A DNA stretch of 64,000 nt from Hoeflea sp. 108 (GTDB lineage: Bacteria > Pseudomonadota > Alphaproteobacteria > Rhizobiales > Rhizobiaceae), in NCBI RefSeq assembly GCF_000372965.1, contig NZ_KB890024.1, positions 1,490,839-1,554,838 of the forward strand, written 5' to 3'. The position numbers were made by a program, and so were the translations under genes. Shown in pieces: positions 35,119 through 44,650 of this stretch; the first letter of the stretch is position 1; the number at the start of each line of letters is the position of its first letter. Below the pieces are notes generated by a model. The model ran no database searches. It was not told where the DNA came from and was given only the letters and a program-made list of their open reading frames with translations.

Positions 35119-35349
35119 ATGTCTTTCCAGGCCTATCTCGACACCATCAAGACCAAGACCGGCAAGGGACCGGAGGAACTGCTGGCACTCGCCGACGCCA
35201 AGGGCTTTTCCGACGGCGGCAAGCTCAAGCCCACGGTCAAGGCCGGACAGATCGTCGAATGGCTGCGTGACGAGTTCAGCCTCGGCCATGGCAATTCCAT
35301 GGCTGTCTATGCGCTGCTGAGCGGCAAGAGAAAGCCCGGCGACAAGTAA
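35119..35349 (+). CDS. DUF4287 domain protein
   Basis: The 76-residue protein begins MSFQAYLDTIKTKTGKGPEEL and carries GKLKPTVKAGQIVEWLRDEFSLGHGNSMAVY, the DUF4287 pattern. GAGGAGAAA lies before the ATG. The family is small, soluble and without a known function, often found near acetyltransferase-type or DUF1801-like genes. It follows the EamA gene by 30 bases. Confidence 0.82.
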   Translation: MSFQAYLDTIKTKTGKGPEELLALADAKGFSDGGKLKPTVKAGQIVEWLRDEFSLGHGNSMAVYALLSGKRKPGDK

Positions 35350-35564
35350 CGCCCGGGCCGGGCTCGCGGTCTTGAAACCGCGGCCCGCTCCGCCATCTTA
35401 CCTCGTGAAACGCGCAACATCTCGAACGAGGAAGCGCCAGGCGGCAGGCCGGCTGGCCACCAAAAATCCCGAAGGCCAGTTGACCCCGCCGTCCGCGCCA
35501 AGGTTTCGGGCAGCGTTACCTTTGAAAGCGTCTTCCTCGTCAGCCAGACGAAGGGAGATACGAA

Positions 35565-36764
35565 ATGGCCAAGGTCGTTTGCGTCCTTTACGACGATCCG
35601 GTGGATGGCTACCCCAAGCACTATGCGCGGGACGGCCTGCCGAAACTTGAGCGCTATCCCGGTGGCCAGACATTGCCCACACCTGATGCCATCGACTTCG
35701 AGCCGGGCGTGCTGCTCGGCAGCGTGTCGGGCGAACTCGGCCTGCGAAGCTTTGTCGAAGGCGCTGGGCACAGATTGGTCGTAACCTCCGACAAGGACGG
35801 CCTCGACAGCGTGTTCGAGCGCGAGCTCGTCGACGCCGAGATCGTCATTTCGCAGCCGTTCTGGCCGGCCTACCTGACCGCGCAGCGGATCGCCAAGGCT
35901 TCCAGCCTGAAGCTCGCCATCACCGCTGGCATCGGCTCCGACCATGTCGACCTGCAGGCGGCGATGGAGCACGGCATCACGGTGGCCGAGGTCACCTACT
36001 GCAACTCGATCAGCGTATCCGAGCACGTGGTGATGATGATCCTGGGCCTCGTGCGCAATTACATCCCGTCCTATCAGTGGGTTGTTGACGGGGGCTGGAA
36101 CATCGCCGACTGCGTTGCCCGGTCCTATGATGTCGAGGGCATGCAGGTGGGGACGGTGGGTGCCGGCCGGATCGGCAGTGCCGTGCTGCGGCGACTCAAG
36201 CCATTCGACGTCAGGCTGCACTACACCGACCGCCACCGGCTGCCCGAGGCCGTCGAAAAGGAACTCGGCTTGACCTTCCACAAGACGGCGGCCGACATGG
36301 TGCCGGTCTGCGATGTCGTCACCATCAACGCGCCGCTGCACCCCGAAACCGAGAACCTGTTCGATGCGGCGTTGATCGCCAGGATGAAGCGCGGCGCCTA
36401 TCTGGTGAACACGGCGCGCGGCAAGATCTGCAACCGCGACGCTGTCGCGGCAGCACTCGAGAGCGGCCAGCTGGCAGGGTATGCCGGCGACGTCTGGTTT
36501 CCGCAGCCCGCGCCCAGGGACCATCCGTGGCGGACGATGCCGCATCACGGCATGACGCCGCATATTTCGGGATCGTCGCTGTCGGCCCAGGCACGCTATG
36601 CCGCCGGCACCCGCGAAATCCTCGAGTGCTGGTTTGCCGGCCGGCCGATCCGCGAGGAATATCTGATCGTCGACGGTGGCAAGCTCGCCGGCGCGGGGGC
36701 GCATTCCTACAGCGCGGGCGATGCCACGCGCGGATCGGAGGAGGCGGCCCGCTTCAAGCAGTGA
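35565..36764 (+). CDS. fdh: NAD-dependent formate dehydrogenase
   Basis: This 399-residue metal-independent enzyme oxidises formate to CO2 with NAD. It resembles the Pseudomonas sp. 101 type: extended N-terminal loop (YDDPVDGYPKHYARD), PFWPAYLT, TYCNSISVSEHVVM, the NAD-binding GAGRIGSAVLRRL, VNTARGKICNRD with the catalytic Arg, and the catalytic His in HGMTPHISGSS. The usual bacterial length is close to 400. It stands alone with a ribosome binding site of AGGGAGA. It could serve methylotrophic or oxalate-derived formate use. Confidence 0.95.
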   Translation: MAKVVCVLYDDPVDGYPKHYARDGLPKLERYPGGQTLPTPDAIDFEPGVLLGSVSGELGLRSFVEGAGHRLVVTSDKDGLDSVFERELVDAEIVISQPFWPAYLTAQRIAKASSLKLAITAGIGSDHVDLQAAMEHGITVAEVTYCNSISVSEHVVMMILGLVRNYIPSYQWVVDGGWNIADCVARSYDVEGMQVGTVGAGRIGSAVLRRLKPFDVRLHYTDRHRLPEAVEKELGLTFHKTAADMVPVCDVVTINAPLHPETENLFDAALIARMKRGAYLVNTARGKICNRDAVAAALESGQLAGYAGDVWFPQPAPRDHPWRTMPHHGMTPHISGSSLSAQARYAAGTREILECWFAGRPIREEYLIVDGGKLAGAGAHSYSAGDATRGSEEAARFKQ

Positions 36765-36883
36765 CTGAAGCGCGCTTACAGGAGCGAATGCAGCGGGCGA
36801 AGCGTCGAGCGTGAGAGCTAGAGTTGGTTCGCCATCGATTCTGCCGCAGTGACGTTGGCTCGGAATCGTGCCATTCCGCTGGC

Positions 36884-37282
36884 ATGAAGGGGATGCGGCT
36901 CCTATTGCGGGACAGGCTGTCGGCTGGCGCCATCGCCGGCATCATCGCCTTCATGCTGTTGTTCCAGGCGCTGCTCTCGGGCTTTGCATCAGGCGCCATG
37001 GCAGCCTCCGCCGCCGATCCGCTCGGCGTCATCTGCACCATGGAGGGCATGGGCCCGGCTGGCGGCGATCAGCCCGCCCGCAGCCCTGCCGAATGCCCCT
37101 GCGGCACGCTTTGCCAGCTTGCCGTCGCGGCTACGCCCGGCCTGCCGGGCGAGCAGCTTGCCTTCATTCTTGAGCGGCCCGAGGCTGATGGCACAGTCGT
37201 TGCCGAGCAACGGCAGCCTGCACCTCAAGGCCAACGCGGTCTCATCGCCGAGGCGAGGGCGCCTCCGCTTTTCTCCGTCTGA
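36884..37282 (+). CDS. Cys-rich small membrane or periplasmic protein (DUF2946-like)
   Basis: The 133-residue protein has one hydrophobic N-terminal segment (about 14-40), then a mature part with a single Cys at about residue 51, a CPCGTLC cluster around 72-78, and a Pro/Gln-rich tail. It resembles DUF2946 proteins that often sit near copper genes. ATG at 36884 or 36893 could be used. It precedes a PepSY protein by 53 bases, which suggests a shared role in metal handling; this is inference only. Confidence 0.6.
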   Translation: MKGMRLLLRDRLSAGAIAGIIAFMLLFQALLSGFASGAMAASAADPLGVICTMEGMGPAGGDQPARSPAECPCGTLCQLAVAATPGLPGEQLAFILERPEADGTVVAEQRQPAPQGQRGLIAEARAPPLFSV

Positions 37283-37335
37283 CGTCGAAATCTGCAGGCC
37301 ATCCGGCTCGCGCTTCCACTGATATGGAGACAACA

Positions 37336-38688
37336 ATGTCCGATACGACCCTCGGACGGGAGAATGCCGTCGTGCGCTCCGCGTCCAACCTCTACCGAGC
37401 CGTCTGGCGCTGGCATTTCTATGCCGGGCTGATGGTGCTGCCCTTCATGATCACACTCGCCGTGTCAGGCGCGCTCTATCTGTTCAAGGACGAGATCGAC
37501 AATTTTGTCTATTCCGACCTCAAGCGCGTCGCAATCGAGCAGAGCAAGGTGTCGCCGGAAGCCATGGTGGATGCGGCCTTGGCCAATTATCCCGGCGCGG
37601 CGGTGAAGTACCTCGACCCGGCAACGCCCGAGAGCTCAGCCGAGATCACCTTGACGACGCCTGATTTCGGCAAGCTGGCCGTCTTTGTAAATCCTTACAG
37701 CGGCTCTGTGCTGGGCGCCTTGCCCGACCGCGGCACCATCATGTGGACGATCCGTTACCTGCACAGCCTGAAATATTTCGGCGACGGCGCGCGGCTTCTG
37801 ATCGAGCTTGCCGGCGGCTGGTCGATCCTGTTGGTCGGCACCGGCATCTATCTGTGGTGGCCGCGCGGCAAGAAGGGCGGCGTCGTCAGCGTGCGCGGCA
37901 AGCCGAAAAACCGCATGTTCTGGCGCGACCTGCATGCGGTGACCGGCCTGTTCGTCGGCTTTTTCATCGTCTTCCTGGCCATCACCGGCATGCCCTGGTC
38001 GGGCGTCTGGGGCGAGAAGGTCAACGAATGGGCCAATGGCAGCAATTTCGGCTATCCCTCTGGCGTGCGCGTCGACGTGCCGATGTCGGGCGAGCATCTC
38101 GACCATGTCTCGAAAACGTCGTGGTCGCTGGAGCAGGCGAAGCTGCCGGAATCGTCCGAAGCCGCGGGCACGCCGATCGGGCTGAACAAGGCGGTCGAGA
38201 CTTTTGATCGGGTGGGTCTGCATCGCGGTTATGCGGTTGCAATCCCGAGCAAGCCGACGGGCGTCTACACCGGCTCGGTTTATCCTGATGACGCAAGCCA
38301 GCAACGAGTGATCCATCTCGACCAGTACAGCGGCGAGCCGCTGATCGACATGGGTTTCGCCGACTACGGCCTGGGCGGCAAATGGATGGAGTGGGGCATA
38401 TCGGTGCATATGGGCCAGGAGTTCGGGCTGGCCAACCAGCTGGTGCTGCTGGCCGCCTGCCTCGGCATCGTGCTGCTTGCCGTGTCAGCCGGGGTGATGT
38501 GGTGGAAGCGACGTCCGGTCGGTTCACTCGGCGTGCCGCCGCTGCCCGAGGACCCAAGGGTGTTTCGCGGGCTGATCGCCATCCTCGCTACAGGCGGCAT
38601 CGCCTTTCCGCTCGTCGGCCTGTCGCTGCTGGTGATGCTGGCGCTCGACTGGGCCGGTACGCGGATGCTGCGCCCACGCTACGCCTGA
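37336..38688 (+). CDS. PepSY-associated transmembrane protein
   Basis: The 450-residue inner membrane protein has a PepSY-TM layout: a first helix at LPFMITLAVSGALYLFKDEID, a periplasmic PepSY part, helices near IELAGGWSILLVGTGIYLWWPRG and LFVGFFIVFLAITGMPWSG, a second periplasmic part, and C-terminal helices. His in WRWHFYAG, LHSLKY and RDLHAV could bind heme, as in PiuB-like reductases. GGAGA before the second ATG favours 37336 over 37324. Relatives are found in iron-siderophore and copper clusters. Confidence 0.85.
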   Translation: MSDTTLGRENAVVRSASNLYRAVWRWHFYAGLMVLPFMITLAVSGALYLFKDEIDNFVYSDLKRVAIEQSKVSPEAMVDAALANYPGAAVKYLDPATPESSAEITLTTPDFGKLAVFVNPYSGSVLGALPDRGTIMWTIRYLHSLKYFGDGARLLIELAGGWSILLVGTGIYLWWPRGKKGGVVSVRGKPKNRMFWRDLHAVTGLFVGFFIVFLAITGMPWSGVWGEKVNEWANGSNFGYPSGVRVDVPMSGEHLDHVSKTSWSLEQAKLPESSEAAGTPIGLNKAVETFDRVGLHRGYAVAIPSKPTGVYTGSVYPDDASQQRVIHLDQYSGEPLIDMGFADYGLGGKWMEWGISVHMGQEFGLANQLVLLAACLGIVLLAVSAGVMWWKRRPVGSLGVPPLPEDPRVFRGLIAILATGGIAFPLVGLSLLVMLALDWAGTRMLRPRYA

Positions 38689-38782
38689 CGCGATGCGGCC
38701 GCCGCTCTTGGGTGGCGGCCGCCTTGGCGCATGGGGCACGTCGGGCTAAGCTCTGATGCCGGGACAGCAAGCGAGGACGAAC

Positions 38783-39103
38783 ATGCCGAGAGCACTTCTG
38801 GTCGCACTGCTTACGCTCGGTGTTGCAACGCCCGCCATGGCGACCTCGGGACCTGGCTGCCTGGTGGTCGTCAACGTCGCCAGGAACGACGCGCTCAACA
38901 TGCGCGCCGGACCTTCAGCCAATGCCCGCATCGTCGACGTGCTGGTGCCGCAGCGCCACGGCATCATCCATCTCGACGCCGCCTGCCGGCCGACGACCCA
39001 GCCATGGGCAAGCCGCTGGTGCCCGGTCACCCATTATGACGGCGACCGCACCACCAAGGGCTGGGTCAAGGCGCGCTTCGTCCGCGACAGCGAGTGCCCG
39101 TAA
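38783..39103 (+). CDS. Secreted SH3-like domain protein
   Basis: The 106-residue precursor has a signal peptide ending ATPAMA, then a bacterial SH3 (SH3b) core with NVARNDALNMRAGPSANARIV and GWVKARFV. Four Cys may form two disulfide bonds. Start ATG follows GAGGACGA. It would act in the periplasm, perhaps binding peptidoglycan; partners are unknown. Confidence 0.8.
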   Translation: MPRALLVALLTLGVATPAMATSGPGCLVVVNVARNDALNMRAGPSANARIVDVLVPQRHGIIHLDAACRPTTQPWASRWCPVTHYDGDRTTKGWVKARFVRDSECP

Positions 39104-39221
39104 CCGGCCCCAGCAGGGGGCGAGACAAAACTGGACCAACCGGCTTTGCTTGACCCGTGGCCTGCCATGGGGCACTGACGCCGTCCCGAAAAAAGCCCTC
39201 AATCGACAGACTGGCAGGACA

Positions 39222-40403
39222 ATGACCACCGGCAAGCATGGCGGCCATGCAGGCATAGCCTTCGCTCTCATCGTGACAAGCACCGTGCTCGGCATCGCCG
39301 GCACCGACCTCGTGCTGCCGGCCGTACCCAGCCTGCCCGAGGTGCTGGGCGGCAGCTACGCCCAGGCGCAATTCGTTTTGGCAGCATTCGTCACCGGATC
39401 GGCAGCCGGACTGCTCACTTTCGGCACATTGGGTGCGCATTTCGACCAGCGTCGGCTGCTGGTCGCTTCGCTCGTCGCCTACGGACTGATCTCGGCAGTC
39501 GCCGGCATGAGCACGTCGCTCGACATGCTGATCGGTCTGCGCTTCCTGCAGGGCGCGGCGGGTTCGGCGGCGGCGGTATTTGCCCCCGGCATGATCCGCG
39601 CACTGTTCGGCGATGAGCGTGCAGTGGGCAAGCTTGGCCTGCTCGGTTCGATCGAGTCGCTGACGCCGGCACTCGCACCCGTCGTGGGCGTGTGGCTTCT
39701 GTCGCTTGCCGGCTGGACCGTCTCGTTCGACGTGATCGCCGCGCTGGCGCTGCTGCTGGCAGGTGCGGTTGCGGCATTGAGCCGCCATTTGCCGGCGCTG
39801 ACCACGGGCAAGGGCGCGGGCGGTTACGCCCATCTGCTGCGCGACGCGACCCTCCTGCGCTACGCGGTAAGCCATGCCTTCACGCTCGGCGCACTGCTGG
39901 TGATCGTCTTTGCAGCGCCGACCGTGTTCGTGGCGGCACTCGGCGCCGGGCTCAAGGATTTCATCATCATGCAGATGACCGGCATCGCGACCTTCATCGT
40001 TGCCGCCAACTGGACCGGGCGGCTGACCGGCCGCTTCGGCGCCGAGCGTATGATCTGGTTCGGAACCGCTCTGTCTGCCCTCGGCGGCGTGGCGATGCTG
40101 GCATACGCGCTGATCGGCGGAGCCAACACACTTGTCGTGACCGCCCTGTTCGTGCCGTTCAATTTCGGCCTCGGTTTTCGTGGGCCGCCCGGCTTCCACC
40201 GCGCGGTGGTGGCCTCGCAGGGCGACGATGCCCGAGGTGCTGCTCTGGTCGTCGTGGCCATCCTCGGCACCACGGCGGTGGGCACGGCCATGGTCGCGCC
40301 CTTCATCACGCTCGGCCTGTTGCCGCTCGCCATCGTGGCTGCGGCGCTGGTGCTGGTGGCGCTGCTGCTGCTCGCCGTGATCCCGCCTCTGAAGGACAGG
40401 TGA
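39222..40403 (+). CDS. MFS transporter (Bcr/CflA-like drug or metabolite efflux)
   Basis: The 393-residue protein has 12 predicted helices and the motif A-like LGAHFDQRRLLVASL, with DLVLPAVPSLPEVLGGSYAQAQ typical of the DHA1 Bcr/CflA branch. ATG at 39222 begins MTTGKHGG; the open frame upstream belongs to the SH3 gene's shadow. Substrate unknown. It ends 72 bases before recO. Confidence 0.82.
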   Translation: MTTGKHGGHAGIAFALIVTSTVLGIAGTDLVLPAVPSLPEVLGGSYAQAQFVLAAFVTGSAAGLLTFGTLGAHFDQRRLLVASLVAYGLISAVAGMSTSLDMLIGLRFLQGAAGSAAAVFAPGMIRALFGDERAVGKLGLLGSIESLTPALAPVVGVWLLSLAGWTVSFDVIAALALLLAGAVAALSRHLPALTTGKGAGGYAHLLRDATLLRYAVSHAFTLGALLVIVFAAPTVFVAALGAGLKDFIIMQMTGIATFIVAANWTGRLTGRFGAERMIWFGTALSALGGVAMLAYALIGGANTLVVTALFVPFNFGLGFRGPPGFHRAVVASQGDDARGAALVVVAILGTTAVGTAMVAPFITLGLLPLAIVAAALVLVALLLLAVIPPLKDR

Positions 40404-40475
40404 AGGCGCCTCGGCTTGCCCGGCGATGCCGCCAATGTCCTTGATTTCGCCGCGTAATCGGCTGATGGTCCGGCC

Positions 40476-41237
40476 ATGGAATGGCGCGACGAAGGAATCA
40501 TCCTCGGCACCCGCAAGCATGGTGAAACCTCTGCCGTGCTCGAGGTGATGACGCGGACCCATGGCCGCCATCTCGGGCTGGTGCGCGGCGGCCGCTCGCG
40601 CAAGCAGCAACCGCTGCTGCAGCCCGGCAATCGCGTCGAGTTGACCTGGCGCGCGCGGCTCGACGAGCATCTCGGCACCTTCCAGGCCGAGCCGATCGAG
40701 CTTAACGCAGCCCGCCTGATCGACAGCGCCGTCGCCGTCTACGCGCTTCAGACTCTCGCAGCCCATCTCAGGCTGTTGCCCGAGCGTGATCCGCATGGCG
40801 GCCTCTACGAGACGCTGGGCATCGTCATCGACAATCTCGGCGATGCCGACTGCGTCGGCGAACTGGTGGTGCGCTTCGAACTGCTGGTGTTGGAGGAACT
40901 GGGCTTCGGCCTCGATCTCAGCGAGTGTGCCGCCACCGGCAGCCGCGAGGAGCTGGCCTATGTGTCGCCCAAGTCCGGCCGGGCGGTGTCGCGCATTGCG
41001 GGCGAGCCTTGGCGCGACAAGCTGTTCCTGCTGCCTGTCTTCCTGCAGCAGGGCGCGCGGCAGGGCGCAGACCTTGCAGCCATCGAGGATGCCTTCCGGC
41101 TGTCGAGCTTCTTCTTTTCCCGTCACGTCTATGAGCCGCGCGGCATTGAGCCGCCGGAGGCGCGCGGCGGGTTGATTGCGGCGCTGCGCAAATATTACGC
41201 CGCCCGCGCAATTTCGCATGGAGATACCGCCGCATGA
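40476..41237 (+). CDS. recO: DNA repair protein RecO
   Basis: RecO loads RecA on SSB-coated DNA in the RecFOR path. The 253-residue protein has the OB-fold start MEWRDEGIILGTRKHGETSAV, GRSRKQQPLLQPGN, and the C-terminal region LDLSECAATGSREELAYVSPKSGRAVS. The usual alphaproteobacterial neighbour era lies 12.8 kb upstream. Its stop overlaps the thioesterase start by four bases. Confidence 0.94.
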   Translation: MEWRDEGIILGTRKHGETSAVLEVMTRTHGRHLGLVRGGRSRKQQPLLQPGNRVELTWRARLDEHLGTFQAEPIELNAARLIDSAVAVYALQTLAAHLRLLPERDPHGGLYETLGIVIDNLGDADCVGELVVRFELLVLEELGFGLDLSECAATGSREELAYVSPKSGRAVSRIAGEPWRDKLFLLPVFLQQGARQGADLAAIEDAFRLSSFFFSRHVYEPRGIEPPEARGGLIAALRKYYAARAISHGDTAA

Positions 41238-41752
41238 GCGAGTTCGAGCTGTTTCCGGGCCATGTCGCGAAACTCGGCCTGGGCACGATCCCGCACGACG
41301 ACGTGCATCTCTATTCGGGCCAGGAACTGCTGCAGCGCGTCGCCGACGGGCTCTATCCGGCGCCGCCGATTGCCGGTTTGATGAACATCGTTCTGACCGA
41401 GGTGGAGGAGGGGCGTGTCGTCTTCCGCGGACTGCCGAGTGAGCGCCATCTCAACCCGCTCGGCACGGTGCATGGCGGCTGGGCAGCGACCATTCTCGAT
41501 TCCGCGCTCGGCTGCGCCGTGCACAGTACGCTCGCCAAGGGCGAGGCCTATACGACGGTCGAATTCAAGGTGAACCTGACGCGGCCGATCACGCCGAAGA
41601 CCGGCGAGGTGATCTGCGAGAGCAAGGTAATCCACAAGGGGCGGACGCTCGCCGTCTCCGAGGCCAGCCTCAAAGACGCCAACGGCAAGCTGCTCGCCTT
41701 CGGAACCGAAACATGCTCGATCTTTCCCGTCGCCAATCTGGCGGCGCGCTGA
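41234..41752 (+). CDS. PaaI-type hotdog thioesterase
   Basis: The 172-residue protein has the hotdog motif LNPLGTVHGGWAATILDSALGCAV and the strands KVNLTRPITPKTGEV, as in PaaI-like acyl-CoA thioesterases. It would hydrolyse an aromatic or short acyl-CoA. It is translationally coupled to recO but no functional link is known. Confidence 0.85.
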   Translation: MSEFELFPGHVAKLGLGTIPHDDVHLYSGQELLQRVADGLYPAPPIAGLMNIVLTEVEEGRVVFRGLPSERHLNPLGTVHGGWAATILDSALGCAVHSTLAKGEAYTTVEFKVNLTRPITPKTGEVICESKVIHKGRTLAVSEASLKDANGKLLAFGTETCSIFPVANLAAR

Positions 41753-41778
41753 GCGGCCAAGTCTGAGGGGGAGTGGCC

Positions 41779-44550
41779 ATGTTCGAAAGTTTTCTCGGCG
41801 TCATCGCTGTCGTCGCACTGTTCGTCTTCGTCTCGAAGCAGCAGACGCGTCTCAACCTGCTCGAGCGGGAACTGGCGGCGCTGCGCGGCCTGGTGCTGTC
41901 GGGCGCGGCGCCGGCGGCCAAACCTGTCGCCAAAGCCGCCGAGGCGGTGATTTCAGATAGCATCAGCGAACCGGTTGCGCCGGAGGCATTGCCAACCGAG
42001 GCAGCCGCGGAAACGCCCGCGGCCATGCCTGCGACCGAGATGGCCGCAGCGGAGGCAACGCCCGGGAAGACGGAAGAACTGCCGATTGCAGCCGCTGTTG
42101 CTGCGGAAGCCGAGGTGGCCGGCCCGTGGGGCGGGAAGCCTGCTTCTGGCGAGGCTGCACCTGCTGCACCGCCGGCGCGGCAAAAAGCCGACATCGAAAC
42201 AGCGCTTGGCACCCGCTGGGCGGTGTGGGTCGGCGGCTTGGCGCTGGCCTTTGGCGCCGTCTTCCTGATCCGCTATTCCATTGAATCCGGCCTGTTCGGA
42301 CCCGGCGCGCGGCTGTCGATGGCAGCACTCCTCGGCCTGGCCCTTGTCGGCGGCGGCGAGTTCATTCGCCGCACGGGCTATCGCGTGCCGATCGAGGGCG
42401 GTGCAAATGCCTACATCCCCGCTGTGCTGACGGCCACGGGTGCATTCGCCCTGTTCGGTACGATCTACGCAGCGCATGCCATCTATGGCTTCATCGGCGC
42501 CGGGCCGGCCTTCGTGCTGCTCGGCATCATCGGCGTGGCGACGATTGCCGCAGCCCTCGCTCATGGCCAGGCTCTCGCGGGTCTCGGCCTTGTCGGCGCG
42601 ATGGTGACGCCGGCGCTGATCTCGTCGACGGCGCCGAACATCTGGGCGCTGTTCGGCTACCTCGCCATCGTGCTTGTGGCCACCGCAGCGATTGCCCGGA
42701 TCCGCCGCTGGACGCTGCTGATCGGCGCTGCCTTCGTCGGTACCGGCCTGTGGACGTTGCTTTACATGGCGGATGCGCCGCTGGCCAACTTCTCGGTTAT
42801 CCTGTTCATCAGCGTGGTCACGCTGGCTGTGCTTGCCTTCCTGTGGCTTGGTCGCATCAGCGAAGAGGCGGCTGATACCCTCGACTGGCCGTCCATCGTG
42901 CCGGCCTTCTTCATCGCGGTGACAGCGCTGGTCCTGTTCCTCCATCCGGCCTATGCCGTGATCGGCGGTCCGCTGCGGGGTGCTGTTCTGCTGCTCGGCA
43001 TGCTGGCCGTGGCGCTCTACCGGCCGGCAGCTCTTGCCATGTTGTTCGCCGCCGGCATCGCCACCGTGCTCGTCTACCTGCGCAACATCTTCGGAGGCAC
43101 GGTTGAGCTCGACCTGCCCATCGGCGCCCTGACCGTCGAGGGGCTGCCGATCGAGATTGCAGGTGCGACGCTGACCCGCATCGGCTGGGTGCTCGGCCTG
43201 GTGTTTGCCGGCGCCGGCTTCTGGAACGCGCGGCGCCTGGTCGCCGTCGGGCCTTGGCGTTCCGCCGCTTGGGCCGGGTGGGCGGTAACCGTGCCGCTGG
43301 TGGTGCTGTTTTCGCTCTGGCTGGCCTATGGCAACCCCGACCGCGACCTGCTGCGGGCGCTTCTGGCAGCCGTTCTGACGCTGGCCTTCATTGCCGCCGG
43401 CGAATGGATCGCGCGCGCCGAGGAGCCGTCATTCGCAGGCGGACATGCGGTGTCCTTTGCCCTTGGCGGGGCGGGCGCGGCCTTGCTGCTTGCGCTGCAT
43501 ATGGGTTTCGGCTCGGGCTGGACCACGGTCCTGCTCGGCGCCTCGGCCGCCTTGCCGGCGCTGGCGACGCGGCTGCGGCGCTATCGGGTGCTCGGCTGGC
43601 TGAGCGTGGCGGCCGCCATTGCCGTGCTTGCTCGCATCGCCTTCGACCCGACCATCGTCGGCGCCGATGTGCTTGGCCGTACGCCTGTCTTCAACTGGCT
43701 GCTGCCGGGCTATGGCATCCCGGCGCTTGCCTTCGCCTTCGCCGCCTGGCAGCTCCGGCGCACGACCGACGGCCGGCCCCGTCTGGTGATGCAGGCAGTC
43801 GCCGCGTTGTTCTCGCTGCTCGCGGTCGCGATGCTTGTCCGCCACGCCATGAATGGCGGCATCATCAACTCGGAAGCCCCGACGCTGGCCGAACAGGCGA
43901 TCTACACGTTGATCTCCCTTGGTGGCGCCGGCATCCTTGTGGCGCTCGACATGCGCTCGCCGAGCCCGGTGCTGCGCCAGGGGTCGCTCGCCATCGGCGT
44001 GCTGTCGGTGCTGTTTGTCGTCGCCCAGCACTTTGCGGTGCTGAATCCGCTGTTCACCGACGAAGGCACGGGCAGGATCCCGTTCTTCAACCTGCTGTTC
44101 CTGGCCTATCTGCTGCCGGCGATCGCTGCCGGTGGGCTCGCGCTCTACGCCCGCGGCAAGCGGCCGAAATGGTATTCGGCGATGCTGGCGCTGGTCGCGG
44201 CACTTCTGCTCTTTGCCTATGCCACGCTGTCGCTGCGCCGGCTGTTCCAGGGCGAGCATATCGGCCTGTGGGCGGGGTTGGGGCAGGTGGAGACCTACTC
44301 CTACTCGGCGCTGTGGCTGGCCATGGGCGTTGGCCTGCTGGTCGCCGGTGTGAGGCTAGGCTCGCAGGTGTTGCGTATCGCCTCCGCAGCCCTGATCTGT
44401 GTCGCGGTCGCCAAGGTGTTCCTGTTCGACATGTCGGAACTGGAGGGCGTGCTGAGGGCCTTGTCCTTCATCGGCCTCGGTGCAGTGCTGATTGGTATCG
44501 GCCTGTTCTACCAGCGCCTGCTGACGCGTGCTTCACGCGACGAGGGGTAA
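41779..44550 (+). CDS. Large DUF2339 inner membrane protein
   Basis: The 923-residue protein has one N-terminal helix, an Ala/Glu/Pro-rich cytoplasmic linker (about 40-135), and then about 24-26 predicted transmembrane helices filling the rest. The family marker LGTRWAVWVGGLALAFGAVFLIRYSIE starts the membrane part. DUF2339 proteins occur widely in Proteobacteria without known function. ATG at 41779 follows GGGGAG; a GTG two codons upstream is possible. Confidence 0.85.
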   Translation: MFESFLGVIAVVALFVFVSKQQTRLNLLERELAALRGLVLSGAAPAAKPVAKAAEAVISDSISEPVAPEALPTEAAAETPAAMPATEMAAAEATPGKTEELPIAAAVAAEAEVAGPWGGKPASGEAAPAAPPARQKADIETALGTRWAVWVGGLALAFGAVFLIRYSIESGLFGPGARLSMAALLGLALVGGGEFIRRTGYRVPIEGGANAYIPAVLTATGAFALFGTIYAAHAIYGFIGAGPAFVLLGIIGVATIAAALAHGQALAGLGLVGAMVTPALISSTAPNIWALFGYLAIVLVATAAIARIRRWTLLIGAAFVGTGLWTLLYMADAPLANFSVILFISVVTLAVLAFLWLGRISEEAADTLDWPSIVPAFFIAVTALVLFLHPAYAVIGGPLRGAVLLLGMLAVALYRPAALAMLFAAGIATVLVYLRNIFGGTVELDLPIGALTVEGLPIEIAGATLTRIGWVLGLVFAGAGFWNARRLVAVGPWRSAAWAGWAVTVPLVVLFSLWLAYGNPDRDLLRALLAAVLTLAFIAAGEWIARAEEPSFAGGHAVSFALGGAGAALLLALHMGFGSGWTTVLLGASAALPALATRLRRYRVLGWLSVAAAIAVLARIAFDPTIVGADVLGRTPVFNWLLPGYGIPALAFAFAAWQLRRTTDGRPRLVMQAVAALFSLLAVAMLVRHAMNGGIINSEAPTLAEQAIYTLISLGGAGILVALDMRSPSPVLRQGSLAIGVLSVLFVVAQHFAVLNPLFTDEGTGRIPFFNLLFLAYLLPAIAAGGLALYARGKRPKWYSAMLALVAALLLFAYATLSLRRLFQGEHIGLWAGLGQVETYSYSALWLAMGVGLLVAGVRLGSQVLRIASAALICVAVAKVFLFDMSELEGVLRALSFIGLGAVLIGIGLFYQRLLTRASRDEG

Positions 44551-44650
44551 GGAAAGCTTAACGAAGATTGCCGGAAAGTTACCGATAAATAATTGATTTT
44601 ATTATATTCCGTGCAATGTTGGCGCAATCCGCCCAGGGCATTTTCCGCTC

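Noticed and set aside
37324..37335. First ATG of the PepSY gene
   Set aside because: GGAGA between the two ATG codons serves the second; nothing comparable precedes the first.
39066..41219. A 717-codon minus-strand frame
   Set aside because: It spans the opposite strand of an MFS gene and recO; composition is Arg/Gln/His-rich as in other shadows.
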